Shown piece after piece: positions 1 to 8,363 of a stretch of 49,970 nt of DNA (position 1 is the stretch's first letter; each line of letters begins with the position of its first letter). Origin of the DNA: Chloroflexota bacterium (GTDB lineage Bacteria; Chloroflexota; Anaerolineae; Anaerolineales; UBA11579); NCBI GenBank assembly GCA_019456165.1, contig VRUJ01000027.1, forward strand, positions 1 to 49,970, in the 5' to 3' direction. The position numbers and the translations under genes were made by a program. The notes beneath the pieces are model-generated. The model saw only the letters and a program-made list of their open reading frames with translations. It ran no database searches and was not told where the DNA came from.

Positions 1-176
1 TCCCGAAGAATACAAATAAGCTCTTCCAGCCATTATTTAGCACCAAGCCGCGGGGTATAGGTTTGGGTTTAGCCATTTCTCAGAAATTTGCGCAGGCTAA
101 TGCAGGCACGATCGAGGTGCAGAGTATTGTCAATATAGGAAGCACATTCACCTTGGTGTTGCCAGAGGCAAAATGA
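1..176 (+). CDS. Sensor histidine kinase, C-terminal end (partial)
   Basis: Only the 3' end lies in the window; the frame reads from base 3 to the TGA at 174-176. The 57 visible residues form the end of a HATPase_c catalytic domain: [20 protein letters not shown] is the F-box/G2-box region that closes over ATP, followed by the last beta strands (GSTFTLVLP). The protein would autophosphorylate on a His in the missing part and pass phosphate to the next gene product. Its stop codon overlaps the start of the response regulator (ATGA), so the pair is translationally coupled. The stimulus cannot be inferred because the sensor part is outside the window. Confidence 0.85.
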   Translation, partial: PKNTNKLFQPLFSTKPRGIGLGLAISQKFAQANAGTIEVQSIVNIGSTFTLVLPEAK

Positions 177-544
177 TAACTATGCAGAAAGAGGTCCGCA
201 TTCTGGTCGTCGATGACGACCCTACGATTACCGATACTCTGGCAGATATTTTCAACCTGAAAGGGTTTTTTGTTAGTGTAGCAAATTCTGGCCTGAATGC
301 TTTAGAGCAATTTAAGCATGGGCATTTCAACATAATGTTGACAGATATTAGGATGCCAGAAATGGACGGGGTTGATCTTTTCCGAGCTATTCAAGAAATT
401 CAGCCCGGTTTTCCCGTCATACTTATGACTGCGTATGCTTCTGCCGAAGAAATCAAGGAAGTTATGCAGGAGGGGGCTTTGGTGACCATCATAAAACCTT
501 TGGATATAGATAATCTCATAGCTCACATATTATCCAATATTTAA
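173..544 (+). CDS. Single-domain response regulator (CheY-like)
   Basis: A stand-alone receiver domain of 123 residues. The acidic pocket is D14-D15-D16, the phospho-acceptor is D58 in the [11 protein letters not shown] segment, the switch residues are T86 and Y88, and the conserved lysine is K108 (IKPLD). There is no DNA-binding or enzymatic output domain, so it must act by protein contact or pass phosphate on. The ATG overlaps the stop of the upstream kinase by four bases; a second ATG (M4) is also possible. An odd detail is the stretch GALVTIIKP, where receivers usually have an aromatic residue before the Lys-Pro. The family assignment is firm; the pathway is unknown. Confidence 0.92.
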   Translation: MITMQKEVRILVVDDDPTITDTLADIFNLKGFFVSVANSGLNALEQFKHGHFNIMLTDIRMPEMDGVDLFRAIQEIQPGFPVILMTAYASAEEIKEVMQEGALVTIIKPLDIDNLIAHILSNI

Positions 545-624
545 AACAGGTCTTTTTTTGAATACACCAACAAGACAATAATTATGTATAATAATCTTTC
601 ACAGAAATTATCAAAGATGGAATC

Positions 625-723
625 GTGGCAAAATTCGAAAGTAATTGGACAGACCCGATGAGTGCAGCTTGCCCAAACTGCGGGACAGGTGTAGAGGTTG
701 AATGGCGCAAGATTAGCGAATAA
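625..723 (+). CDS. Possible tiny zinc-knuckle peptide (GTG start)
   Basis: A 32-codon frame between the response regulator and the next membrane protein reads VAKFESNWTDPMSAACPNCG followed by a short acidic/basic tail ending KISE. The CPNCG knuckle is typical of half a zinc ribbon, and the rest of the 545-793 interval shows no other coding signal. The start is uncertain: GTG at 625 has only a weak purine stretch before it, and an in-frame ATG exists at 658. It could be a real micro-protein, a decayed fragment of a larger zinc-ribbon protein, or chance. Confidence 0.25.
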   Translation: MAKFESNWTDPMSAACPNCGTGVEVEWRKISE

Positions 724-793
724 TCATTCTTAGTTAGATTAACCCGAGGAGATCGTCATAGAAATCATCTTATCTGCAATTTCTTCGGGGGGA

Positions 794-1765
794 TTGGTAG
801 GTATTGCAGACCAATATATGTGTCTGTTAATTGTCTCAGTTGCGGCCAATCGTAATTGGATCGAGTTATCTTCGGCTACCGATTTCATGGGTAAGTGGTG
901 GTTTATTGCCATTGTGGTTGTGTTTTGGGTGGCTACGGTTGCCCCAGCGTATTTTTCACTTATTTTCCCCGGTATTGGCAACACCATCAATACCTTAATA
1001 AATTTTCTCAGTGGTTTCGTGGTACCGGTTTCCGCGGCACTGATCTCCTTGGCCTCCGCAGGGATTATCACCAACTTGAGTGATGAAGCTGGCAACGTAT
1101 TACAAACTCTAAACATATTTAGCTCTGATGGGGGCGTGGGGGCGACAGGTTTTCTCGTTGCTGGAGGAGGAGCACTAATAGGGTCTTCGCTGACAGGAGT
1201 AAAAGGGGTTTCTAAACCGGTTATAGGCGCTAGAACAGGGACGATAGGACATACATCCGCATCAATCTTTGCGACCGTAGAAAATATTTTCTCATTTGTG
1301 GTCATGGGATTACTTTATGCCTTAGCCAAAATCAACCCCTGGTTATTAGTGATTCTGCTAGGCGTCGTACTTATTGCCGCCGCATTTCTAGTGGTCTATT
1401 CCATTCGCCAACTGCGCAAGATAAAGACCGGTTTGGGACGCCTCTTCCGATTGATCCAGGTCCAACCTAAAGCTGGTTTCGCTGTATTACTTGAATTTTT
1501 TATCTGGGGCTCTGGTTGGTTGATTTGGGGCCAGGGTAGACGCGGCGGTCTTATGCTGCTGGGCTGGTTGGCTTATGGGGGGTTGTGGTGGCTGTTCTTC
1601 ACCATCAGTTCAATTCTGACGTTCCTATTACTTTGCTTCATCCCGTTCTCCATAATTATCTTTACCGGGATCGGTCGTTCTACTGCTCGCGCTTTGATGG
1701 GTCAGTTTGATATTCCTGATGAGCTTCCACCCATTGATTTGAGCGCAGATTTATCTTCTGCATAA
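794..1765 (+). CDS. DUF4126-like polytopic membrane protein
   Basis: A very hydrophobic protein of about 323 residues. Likely membrane spans are the WWFIAIVVVFWVATVAP stretch, the FLSGFVVPVSAALISLASAG region, the GLLYALA segment, the NPWLLVILLGVVLIAAAFL helix and two or three strongly hydrophobic C-terminal helices. The first half, with an internal Gly-rich loop, resembles DUF4126 proteins by my reading; the C-terminal helices look like an added module. The start is unusual. TTG at 794 has no good ribosome site, whereas the same frame runs upstream to an ATA at 758 (IEIILSAISSGGL) preceded by GAGGAG at 746-751. The true N-terminus may therefore be at 758. Function unknown. Confidence 0.7.
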   Translation: MVGIADQYMCLLIVSVAANRNWIELSSATDFMGKWWFIAIVVVFWVATVAPAYFSLIFPGIGNTINTLINFLSGFVVPVSAALISLASAGIITNLSDEAGNVLQTLNIFSSDGGVGATGFLVAGGGALIGSSLTGVKGVSKPVIGARTGTIGHTSASIFATVENIFSFVVMGLLYALAKINPWLLVILLGVVLIAAAFLVVYSIRQLRKIKTGLGRLFRLIQVQPKAGFAVLLEFFIWGSGWLIWGQGRRGGLMLLGWLAYGGLWWLFFTISSILTFLLLCFIPFSIIIFTGIGRSTARALMGQFDIPDELPPIDLSADLSSA

Positions 1766-1796
1766 AGGGTGATAATTTATATATGGAGATATTAAT

Positions 1797-2699
1797 GTGA
1801 CAAAGGATGTACCTAGAAGTGACTTGGAGTTTGCCCAGGTTAATGGTGTGAAGATTGCCTACGACACATTTGGAGATCCTAAAGCTGCTCCCATGTTGCT
1901 AATTATGGGGTTGGGCACCCAGATGGTATTTTGGGATGACCAATTCTGCTCTCAATTAGCCGCCCACGGTTATTGGGTGATCCGTTTTGATAACCGCGAC
2001 GTAGGGCTGTCTTCCCGGCTAGATGAGTTGGGTGTCCCCAAAGTTGTAGAGTTGTATCTGCACAGAGAACTGCTGAAGGATTTTAAACCGCCTTATACAA
2101 TCGAGGATATGGCTGGGGATGCCTTAGGTTTGATGCGCGCGCTCGAAATAGAGGCCGCCCATGTTGTAGGTGTCTCGATGGGGGGCATGATCGGCCAGGT
2201 AATGGCCATAAATCACCCAGACTGCTTGCTTACACTTTCCTCTATCATGTCCTCAACGGGTGATCCCAGCTTACCCGCCCCAAGCGCCGAGGGTGCCCAA
2301 TTGTTGATCACCCCCTCTCCGGAAGAGCGGGAAGCATTCATTGAATACTCAGTAGAGGTCTGGCAAATATTAAGCGGCACAACTTATACTTTCTCGTTGG
2401 AGACACTCCAAGAGATGGCAGGCATCTCCTTTGACCGCGGCCGCAGCGCGGCTGGTTTTGCGCGCCAATTGAGCGCTATCCTGGCCAATGGCAGTAGGAG
2501 AGAGAGGTTAAAATCCGTCAAACTGCCGGTATTGGTCATCCACGGCGATGCAGATCCACTAATGCCTCTTGAGGGAGGCATAGATACAGCCAACTCTATT
2601 CCTGGAGCAAAGAAACTGATCATTGAGGGCATGGGGCATGCTCTGCCGCCTGGGGTTTGGCCGCAGGTTATCGAAGCAATCACCCAGCACGCGGTATAA
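1797..2699 (+). CDS. Alpha/beta-fold hydrolase
   Basis: A 300-residue soluble alpha/beta hydrolase. The oxyanion-hole strand is LLIMGLG (about 34-40), the nucleophile elbow is GVSMGG with S127, the acid is probably D253 in GDADPLMP, and the catalytic His is H281 in GMGHALPP. Together they make a complete Ser-Asp-His triad. The overall pattern (IMGLGTQMVFWDD, FDNRDVGLSS) matches the aclacinomycin-methylesterase/RdmC-like group, whose substrates vary widely, so no substrate is assigned. The start is GTG with GGAG 9 bases upstream; the overlapping ATG at 1795 is out of frame and stops at once. Confidence 0.88.
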   Translation: MTKDVPRSDLEFAQVNGVKIAYDTFGDPKAAPMLLIMGLGTQMVFWDDQFCSQLAAHGYWVIRFDNRDVGLSSRLDELGVPKVVELYLHRELLKDFKPPYTIEDMAGDALGLMRALEIEAAHVVGVSMGGMIGQVMAINHPDCLLTLSSIMSSTGDPSLPAPSAEGAQLLITPSPEEREAFIEYSVEVWQILSGTTYTFSLETLQEMAGISFDRGRSAAGFARQLSAILANGSRRERLKSVKLPVLVIHGDADPLMPLEGGIDTANSIPGAKKLIIEGMGHALPPGVWPQVIEAITQHAV

Positions 2700-2766
2700 A
2701 TCCTAATAATTAAATCTTATTTTATAAAGCTGCCAGCTATTTTGAAATATAACTACGACGACTGAA

Positions 2767-4095
2767 ATGGCACAAGCTACTTTTCACTTCCCACGCGGGT
2801 TTTTATGGGGAACAGCCACATCCTCCCATCAGGTAGAAGGCGATAACAAGAATAATAATTGGTGGGCCTGGGAACAGGAAAGCGGACGCATCGCCGAAGG
2901 CCACACTTCTGGTTTGGCTTGCGATTGGTGGGCGGGCCGTTGGCAGGAGGATTTTGACCGCGCAGTTGAAACCGGGCAGAATGCTCACCGCCTTTCCATC
3001 GAATGGAGCCGCATCCAGCCTGCGCCTGACCGTTGGGATGAGCATGCTTTGGATAATTACCACCAGATGCTGCGCGGTCTAAAAGAACGCGGTTTGACGC
3101 CCATAGTTACTCTACATCACTTTACTGACCCGTTCTGGTTGGAAGAACAGGGTGGCTGGGAAAATGAAGCTGTTGCAGCTCTTTTTGAGGCTTATGTACG
3201 CCGCGTAGTCGAAACTTTAAAAGAATATGTTTCTATCTGGTGCACGATCAACGAACCAAACGTGGTTGCTACAGCTGGTTATCTAATGGGGTGGTTTCCC
3301 CCGGGAAAACAAGACTTGAACGCGGCCATCCAGGTGATGACCAACCAGGTACGCGCCCACTCTGCAGCCTATCATGCTATCCATGAGATTCAATCCGAAG
3401 CGCGTGTGGGCCTGGTTGTGAACTACCGCGGGTTTGATCCGTTGCGCACCTGGTTCCCTCCTGACCGCCTGGCAGCCAGGTATGTTTCGCGTCTCTATAA
3501 TGATTTCTTTCCTCGAGCCGCCTTGGACGGTAAGTTGGTTTTCCTCACCAAACGAATAACCATACCCCAGGCAATAGGGACCCAGGATTTTTTGGGAATT
3601 AATTATTATACGCAAGAGCTGATCGGCTTCGCCCCTCGCGCTCCCAAGGAAATATTTCTCCGCCGCTCATTTCCAGAAAACGTGGATCTTAGCCCCTCAG
3701 GGGTAATAGCGAACATACCAAAAGGCTTTTTAAAGGCGTTGCATTGGGGTTTGCAGTATAAAGTTCCGATCATTGTTACAGAAAATGGGGTGGAGGACGC
3801 TGCCGATGAATTACGGCCGCGTTACATCGCTGAGCACATACACCAGATGTGGCGCGCGGTAAACGCCTATTATCCGGTGGAGGGTTATTTCCACTGGTCT
3901 TTAATAGATAATTTCGAATGGCATCAAGGCTGGACTCAGCGCTTTGGCCTCTGGGAACTTGACCCAGAAACACAAATACGCAGTAAACGCCCCAGCGCTG
4001 ATCTTTATGCGGCAATATGTAAACAAAATGGCTTATCTTCTGATATGCTGGCGGAGTTTGCTCCAATAATCCTGGAAAAAATCTTCCCGGACTAG
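2767..4095 (+). CDS. Glycoside hydrolase family 1 beta-glucosidase
   Basis: A full-length GH1 enzyme (442 residues, usual size for the family) that hydrolyses beta-glycosides with retention of configuration. Diagnostic features are the N-terminal FPRGFLWGTATSSHQVEG signature, the acid/base E163 in TINEPN, the nucleophile E339 in VTENGVED, and the aglycone-side motif WSLIDNFEW near residue 379. There is no signal peptide, so it probably acts on imported disaccharides or glycosides in the cytoplasm. No transporter or sugar regulator is adjacent; the preceding hydrolase gene is 67 bases upstream and might be co-transcribed. Whether the preferred sugar is glucose, galactose or another is not decidable here. 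Confidence 0.95.
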   Translation: MAQATFHFPRGFLWGTATSSHQVEGDNKNNNWWAWEQESGRIAEGHTSGLACDWWAGRWQEDFDRAVETGQNAHRLSIEWSRIQPAPDRWDEHALDNYHQMLRGLKERGLTPIVTLHHFTDPFWLEEQGGWENEAVAALFEAYVRRVVETLKEYVSIWCTINEPNVVATAGYLMGWFPPGKQDLNAAIQVMTNQVRAHSAAYHAIHEIQSEARVGLVVNYRGFDPLRTWFPPDRLAARYVSRLYNDFFPRAALDGKLVFLTKRITIPQAIGTQDFLGINYYTQELIGFAPRAPKEIFLRRSFPENVDLSPSGVIANIPKGFLKALHWGLQYKVPIIVTENGVEDAADELRPRYIAEHIHQMWRAVNAYYPVEGYFHWSLIDNFEWHQGWTQRFGLWELDPETQIRSKRPSADLYAAICKQNGLSSDMLAEFAPIILEKIFPD

Positions 4096-4118
4096 CCTTC
4101 TGTTTAATGAGCTTATGG

Positions 4119-4124
4119 TATAAT
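4119..4124 (+). promoter_or_regulatory. -10 box of the tRNA-Ser gene
   Basis: A perfect TATAAT lies 29 bases before the mature tRNA 5' end. The -35 side is weak (TTCTGT at 4098-4103, 15-base spacer), so the assignment rests on the -10 element and its position. Confidence 0.5.
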
Positions 4125-4153
4125 CTCGCCCGAAAAAGCAATTTCGAGTTTGT

Positions 4154-4243
4154 GGAGAGGTCGCATAGTCTGGCTTAGTGCGCGCGCTTGGAAAGCGCGT
4201 ATACCGCAAGGTATCGTGGGTTCGAATCCCTCCCTCTCCGCCA
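4154..4243 (+). tRNA. tRNA-Ser (anticodon GGA)
   Basis: A class II tRNA. The acceptor arms are GGAGAGG at 4154-4160 and CCTCTCC at 4233-4239, with discriminator G and an encoded CCA end. The anticodon arm is a CGCGC/GCGCG stem around the loop TTGGAAA, giving anticodon GGA, which reads UCC/UCU serine codons. The extended variable arm (TACCGCAAGGTA) is the serine/leucine hallmark. The T arm has TTCGAAT with one apparent mismatch in its stem. Confidence 0.95.
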
Positions 4244-4280
4244 AAAAAACCCCGCAGGGAAATTATGCGGGGTTTTCATT
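4243..4280 (+). terminator. Rho-independent terminator after tRNA-Ser
   Basis: The inverted pair AAAACCCCGCA (4246-4256) and TGCGGGGTTTT (4266-4276) forms a GC-rich hairpin with a T-run directly after the tRNA. With A-tracts on one side and T-tracts on the other it could also stop the converging lipoprotein transcript from the right. Confidence 0.85.
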
Positions 4281-4296
4281 TTAGTTGGTGGTAAGG

Positions 4297-5202
4297 TCAG
4301 TTTCTCAAATCTAGGCTGCCAGCACCAATATCAACGTTGATTCTAAGAGTTGGCCCGTCACCTGTGAGGGTGTATACTCCACCAACCCTACTCCATGCGC
4401 TGCCAACGCTCACGCTGCCCAAGCTGTTGCTCACGGTGACTATCGCATTTACGCCTTCTGGTACTACGATAGTAACGTTGCCTAAACCAGCCTCGACTAC
4501 AACCGTCGTGTCACGCATCAGTTCGCCAGAAAAATCCAGTTCGTAATCACCTAGACCACCAATGAAGGACATAGTCTCCAAGTTGGCGTTTGCCAGATTA
4601 CTGAGTGTGACCTCCGAAGCGCCAGTAGCATAAACGAATGATTCCATTTCGATTAGATTGGGGTCTGAGAAAGAGACGTCCACTGAAGCTGCGCCATCAT
4701 AGATTGCCAGGGTCTCGAGGGATAGACCGCCCAATTCAAGTTCGCCTCGGTAAGCGCCAGCATTGATCTCCAGCTTCATGCGCTGTGTGCTTAACTGCAA
4801 GTCCCATTCATTCTCAACGTCCTCGTAATTGGGGAAGTTGGGAAATTGATAATCGACGCTGCCCTGCTCCAGGCGGACGCTTTCATCATTCACTGTGATT
4901 TCTGGTTTGAACTCTTCGACGTTGTAAGTGGCTGTGCCGCTTAAAAGCCCTTCAAATTCAGCCGGGCTGATCTTCAATTCGCCAGCTCCGAAATAGAGGC
5001 TGAGTTCAGCCGTCTCGTCTGTCTCCAACGATGCGACAAAAATCTCTTCGGTTACCATGGGTACAATAACGAATGCATCACTGAAATTAATATTGATGCC
5101 CCCATCCGAGCCGGAAGAGTTATTTGGGGTATTTACTGTTACGCCGCAGGCCAGAGTGATTAAGGCTAAAGCGCTGAATGCTAAAAATTTCTTGTTTTTC
5201 AT
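4297..5202 (-). CDS. Lipoprotein with toast-rack-like beta domain
   Basis: A 301-residue exported lipoprotein. The signal peptide ends in the lipobox LITLACG, so Cys19 would be lipidated. A Ser/Gly/Asn-rich linker follows, then a long region of short alternating beta strands with a glycine-rich, repetitive right-handed look and a C-terminal GAGSLDLRN ending. This matches the toast_rack/DUF2154-like cell-surface proteins found beside sensor and stress systems, though no partner is adjacent. The start is supported by AAAGGAG seven bases upstream. Function is not known; presence outside the membrane is the main inference. Confidence 0.75.
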   Translation of the reverse strand: MKNKKFLAFSALALITLACGVTVNTPNNSSGSDGGININFSDAFVIVPMVTEEIFVASLETDETAELSLYFGAGELKISPAEFEGLLSGTATYNVEEFKPEITVNDESVRLEQGSVDYQFPNFPNYEDVENEWDLQLSTQRMKLEINAGAYRGELELGGLSLETLAIYDGAASVDVSFSDPNLIEMESFVYATGASEVTLSNLANANLETMSFIGGLGDYELDFSGELMRDTTVVVEAGLGNVTIVVPEGVNAIVTVSNSLGSVSVGSAWSRVGGVYTLTGDGPTLRINVDIGAGSLDLRN

Positions 5203-5425
5203 TAGATTACTCCTTTGTAAATAATTATTTCTTTCACTTACTTATACGAGGAAAGTAATCTAAGGTTGCGGGGGAGATGGATTCCATTATTACATTCGCG
5301 TTACAAAGTAGTTTTCTCAAAGCAGCAATTTTATATAATGCTATAATTATGGAGTGTGGAATTTGCACCTGATAAAATATTTTATTAAAAACTGTATAGT
5401 ATTAGAATAATCTTGGGAGATTGGA
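5203..5425. promoter_or_regulatory. Divergent intergenic promoter region
   Basis: This AT-rich interval separates two lipoprotein genes transcribed outwards. Two TATAAT boxes (5334-5339 and 5342-5347) face the rightward gene, without a convincing -35. No other element is visible. Confidence 0.4.
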
Positions 5426-6088
5426 ATGAATGGAAAAAGATCACGATTTGCAATAATGCTGGCGTTGATTTTGGTATCACTTTCGGCTTGTATTGGCCAG
5501 GTCACTTTAGAAGCAACTATACCCTCTCCATTAACAAATATAACAAGTCCTACTGATACACCCGCGCCTACTACTACAATGACACTCACATCAGAACCAA
5601 CAATTACACCCACTTCTACACTCACTCCTACTCCGACAGAAACAGAAATTCCAATGCCAGCTTCCCTTAAAGGAACTATCTACCTTGAAACTTCTGGGCG
5701 TGACCCGTTTATTACATCGATAGATTTACGCGAGGGTGGAAGCTTCACTCTGGTTAATTCGGGAGAAACTGATTCTCGCGGAACATATAATCTGACCGAC
5801 ATTGAGCCGGGTGTTTACGAGGTCTGGGTCCTGATCACTTCCACCACTTCGATGATTTCGGGATGCAACAATATCCTTCCTCCAGATGAGGAATGGGAGA
5901 TTGGAATAATGTTTGTTGAGGAATTAGGTATGAGGCAAAAAAACTCTTCTTTGTTAGAAGCGATCACCTTGGCTGAAATCCTAGAATCTTCAGATTTGTT
6001 AGCAACAGGTTTTTATGCTGTACTGCCAGAAATGGAGATTATTTCGGGAGTAGAAAATGAGCTGGTTGTAATATTATTCTGTACCTAG
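5426..6088 (+). CDS. Lipoprotein with carboxypeptidase-regulatory-like domain
   Basis: A 220-residue lipoprotein. A positively charged start and hydrophobic stretch lead to the lipobox LSACIG (Cys22). Residues of about 30-75 form a Thr/Pro-rich extended linker, typical of surface-anchored proteins in this lineage. The middle part (SLKGTIYLE... with GTYNLTDIEPGVYEVWV) has the prealbumin-like fold pattern of carboxypeptidase regulatory domains, usually a structural or binding module. The C-terminal 60 residues are not recognised. GGGAG lies seven bases before the ATG. Likely located on the outer face of the membrane; the ligand is unknown. Confidence 0.7.
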   Translation: MNGKRSRFAIMLALILVSLSACIGQVTLEATIPSPLTNITSPTDTPAPTTTMTLTSEPTITPTSTLTPTPTETEIPMPASLKGTIYLETSGRDPFITSIDLREGGSFTLVNSGETDSRGTYNLTDIEPGVYEVWVLITSTTSMISGCNNILPPDEEWEIGIMFVEELGMRQKNSSLLEAITLAEILESSDLLATGFYAVLPEMEIISGVENELVVILFCT

Positions 6089-6150
6089 AGTTGAAAATAT
6101 ATCATAATCCCTTGAATGGAAGATTTCCATAGCAATAGGTTTTGAAACGC

Positions 6151-6369
6151 CTAAACAAATCCCCCAAAAACTCGCAAGACCGCTAGAGCCATAGTGCCTC
6201 CCAAAAGCCAGCCTGCAGCGATGTCGGAAATGTAATGCAGGCCGGTGGCCACGCGTGCCAGCCCAATGATAGGCCCCTAGATGAGCAACAGCCAGCCGAA
6301 CCAGGTTGGGCCTAAGCCAAAGGCGATGATGCCAATTAAAACCTCACGTGCGGCATGGCCGGATGGGAA
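6151..6369 (-). pseudogene. Truncated, decayed PAP2 phosphatase tail (copy 1)
   Basis: Translating 6369 down to 6151 gives the last 73 codons of a PAP2 protein, beginning exactly at the catalytic FPSGHAAR motif and ending in the same FGGFV as the intact gene at 7839. One codon in the middle is now TAG (LLLI*GPIIG, where the intact gene has Trp). Many third-position differences separate it from the other two copies, so this is the oldest copy. The N-terminal half with the first catalytic motif is absent, so it cannot encode a working enzyme. Confidence 0.8.
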
Positions 6370-6390
6370 ATAGCACGAGACGCGAAGGGA

Positions 6391-6663
6391 CTATACCTTT
6401 CCATCCTTTTCTTCCCGGTTTATTTTCTCCAAAAACAGCATCCAAGAATCCATGATTTCCCATTTGTTCTTATCTGTAACAACCAGGACTTTCTCCGAAC
6501 CATCTTTGTCGGTGATGACCAGGGTCACATCCTCAGAATCATCCTTTAAAACCCCCAGCGTGCAGGCCGTGCAGTAGGTTCCGTGGTCAATATGCCACGA
6601 AAGGTCCGACTCACAGGCCGCATCCCATACATTGCACCCGCGGCGATCCATGTAAACTTTCAT
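6391..6663 (-). CDS. Small four-cysteine hypothetical protein (copy 1)
   Basis: A 90-residue protein of unknown family. The ATG is set by GGAGG five bases upstream. Cys10, Cys17, Cys31 and Cys34 (CxxC as CTAC) with nearby His could bind a metal or form disulfides. Residues 45-65 look like two beta strands and the C-terminus is a charged helix. No signal peptide or membrane segment. It is duplicated almost exactly at 7236-7508 with a single Gly/Val difference near the C-terminus. Its TAG stop is followed in the same frame by seven codons and then the truncated PAP2 tail. Confidence 0.6.
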   Translation of the reverse strand: MKVYMDRRGCNVWDAACESDLSWHIDHGTYCTACTLGVLKDDSEDVTLVITDKDGSEKVLVVTDKNKWEIMDSWMLFLEKINREEKDGKV

Positions 6664-6995
6664 ACCTACCTCCAAAAAGAGAGTAGACAGGTAAATTAAG
6701 CATACATTGCTTGTTATTACGATACAGGAAATCGGAGCGGGAAAATAGTGGCAAATGTCCCAATTATGGAGGACATCTTGCCTAAAAAGGGGGATTTCTG
6801 CCCAAGGTGCAATAATTTAACTTACACCTAATCATGACAAGGATACATCCATGCCTGCAAGAAAATTATTAATAATTGTATATTTTTCGGTGTTAGCCGT
6901 TTATCATCTTACCATTAACCACCTCCAGCAATTCTTCCTCCCTGGATGCTGGTTTGAATTCTGGCTATTTTGTTAAATAAAGATAGGCAAATCCC

Positions 6996-7214
6996 CTAAA
7001 CAAACCCCCCAAAAATCTGCAAGACTGCCAGCGCCATCGCACCACCCAAAAGCCAGCCCGCGGCGATGTCGGAAATGTAATGTAGGCCGGTGGCCACGCG
7101 TGCCAGCCCAACGATAGGTCCCCAGATTATCAGCGGCCAGCCAAACCAGGCTGGGCCTAAACCGAAAGCGATGATACCGATCAACAAACCACGGGCAGCA
7201 TGGCCGGATGGGAA
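6996..7214 (-). pseudogene. Truncated PAP2 phosphatase tail (copy 2)
   Basis: The last 73 codons of a PAP2 phosphatase, from FPSGHAARG to FGGFV and stop, without internal stops and nearly identical to the C-terminus of the intact gene (FGLGPAW versus FGLDPAW). It lacks the N-terminus and the KX6RP motif. It lies in frame after the TAG of the four-Cys gene at 7236. An internal start would leave only a membrane peptide, so I treat it as a gene fragment produced by the tandem duplication. Confidence 0.8.
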
Positions 7215-7235
7215 ATAGCACGAGACGCGAAGGGA

Positions 7236-7508
7236 CTATACCTTTACATCCTTTTCTTCCCGGTTTATTTTCTCCAAAAACAGCATCCAAGAATCCATGA
7301 TTTCCCATTTGTTCTTATCTGTAACAACCAGGACTTTCTCCGAACCATCTTTGTCGGTGATGACCAGGGTCACATCCTCAGAATCATCCTTTAAAACCCC
7401 CAGCGTGCAGGCCGTGCAGTAGGTTCCGTGGTCAATATGCCACGAAAGGTCCGACTCACAGGCCGCATCCCATACATTGCACCCGCGGCGATCCATGTAA
7501 ACTTTCAT
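7236..7508 (-). CDS. Small four-cysteine hypothetical protein (copy 2)
   Basis: Identical to the 6391-6663 protein except for Val in place of Gly near the C-terminus. It has the same GGAGG ribosome site and the same four cysteines (10, 17, 31, 34). Because both copies keep an intact frame and ribosome site, either may be expressed. This one lies downstream of the PAP2 operon on the same strand, about 330 bases away. Function unknown. Confidence 0.6.
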   Translation of the reverse strand: MKVYMDRRGCNVWDAACESDLSWHIDHGTYCTACTLGVLKDDSEDVTLVITDKDGSEKVLVVTDKNKWEIMDSWMLFLEKINREEKDVKV

Positions 7509-7838
7509 ACCTACCTCCAAAAAGAGAGTAGACAGGTAAATTAAGCATACATTGCTTGTTATTACGATACAGGAAATCGGAGCGGGAAAATAGTGGCAAA
7601 TGTCCCAATTATGGAGGACATCTTGCCTAAAAAGGGGGATTTCTGCCCAAGGTGCAATAATTTAACTTACACCTAATCATGACAAGGATACATCCATGCC
7701 TGCAAGAAAATTATTAATAATTGTATATTTTTCGGTGTTAGCCGTTTATCATCTTACCATTAACCACCTCCAGCAATTCTTCCCCCCTGGATGCTGGTTT
7801 GAATTCTGGCTATTTTGTTAAATAAAGTTAGGCAACCC

Positions 7839-8363
7839 CTAAACAAATCCCCCAAAAATCTGCAAGACTGCCAGCGCCATAGCGCCCCCCAAAAGCCAGC
7901 CCGCGGCGATGTCGGAAATGTAATGCAGGCCGGTGGCCACGCGTGCCAGCCCAACGATAGGTCCCCAGATTATCAGCGGCCAGCCGAACCAGGCTGGGTC
8001 TAAACCAAAGGCGATGATACCGATCAACAAACCACGGGCGGCATGGCCGGATGGGAAAGAGTGCGGATCTGTTTTGCGGTAGATCTGCCCCCAATCGCCC
8101 TCAGGGCGATTGCGGCGGATGCTGAATTTAAGCAGCATTACCAAAATAGCGGTTGCCAATATGCTCGTGAAGAGGATGACAGCCCGATTTTTCCATTCAG
8201 AAGGCCCCATAAAATACAATACCAGCAGGCCGGCCAACCAAAACCATGAATCACCTGTTCGGCCGATCAAACCCGCCAGAGTGCGCAGGAGGCCTGGTTG
8301 TTCGGCGATTCTTATGCGCTCAGAATATTTCGCATCGAGTTTTAGGATCGAGTTAAAGTTCAT
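7839..8363 (-). CDS. PAP2-family membrane phosphatase
   Basis: A 174-residue integral membrane phosphatase of the PAP2 superfamily, which removes phosphate from lipid phosphates or diphosphates such as phosphatidate or undecaprenyl-PP. All three catalytic motifs are present: K(X)RRNRPEG (KX6RP type), SFPSGHAAR and a GLARVATGLHYISD motif with the catalytic His and Asp; the usual Ser-Arg is Ala-Arg here. Five to six hydrophobic segments are visible. The start codon overlaps the stop of the upstream nucleotidyltransferase by four bases, so the two are coupled. Its 3' end is the source or sibling of the truncated tails at 6151 and 6996. Confidence 0.88.
   Translation of the reverse strand: MNFNSILKLDAKYSERIRIAEQPGLLRTLAGLIGRTGDSWFWLAGLLVLYFMGPSEWKNRAVILFTSILATAILVMLLKFSIRRNRPEGDWGQIYRKTDPHSFPSGHAARGLLIGIIAFGLDPAWFGWPLIIWGPIVGLARVATGLHYISDIAAGWLLGGAMALAVLQIFGGFV

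Larger units (their letters stand above)
6151..8057. repeat. 845-bp tandem duplication with partial third unit
   Basis: Positions 6355-6980 recur at 7200-7826 with only two or three substitutions (for example 6403/7248). Each 845-bp unit consists of a PAP2 3' fragment, about 330 bases of spacer and one small four-Cys gene. The third partial unit is the end of the intact PAP2 gene (7839-8057). The junction in both units falls at the codons for the PAP2 signature FPSGH. The spacers (6664-6995 and 7509-7838) contain no recognisable gene. Confidence 0.9.

Noticed and set aside
739..1305. Long minus-strand open frame opposite the DUF4126-like gene
   Set aside because: The plus strand encodes clear membrane helices in a single frame; the minus-strand frame is low-complexity (Pro/Thr/Ala) and has no ribosome site.
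6355..6549. Plus-strand open frames repeated at 6355 and 7200
   Set aside because: They are antisense to the four-Cys genes and repeat only because the DNA is duplicated.
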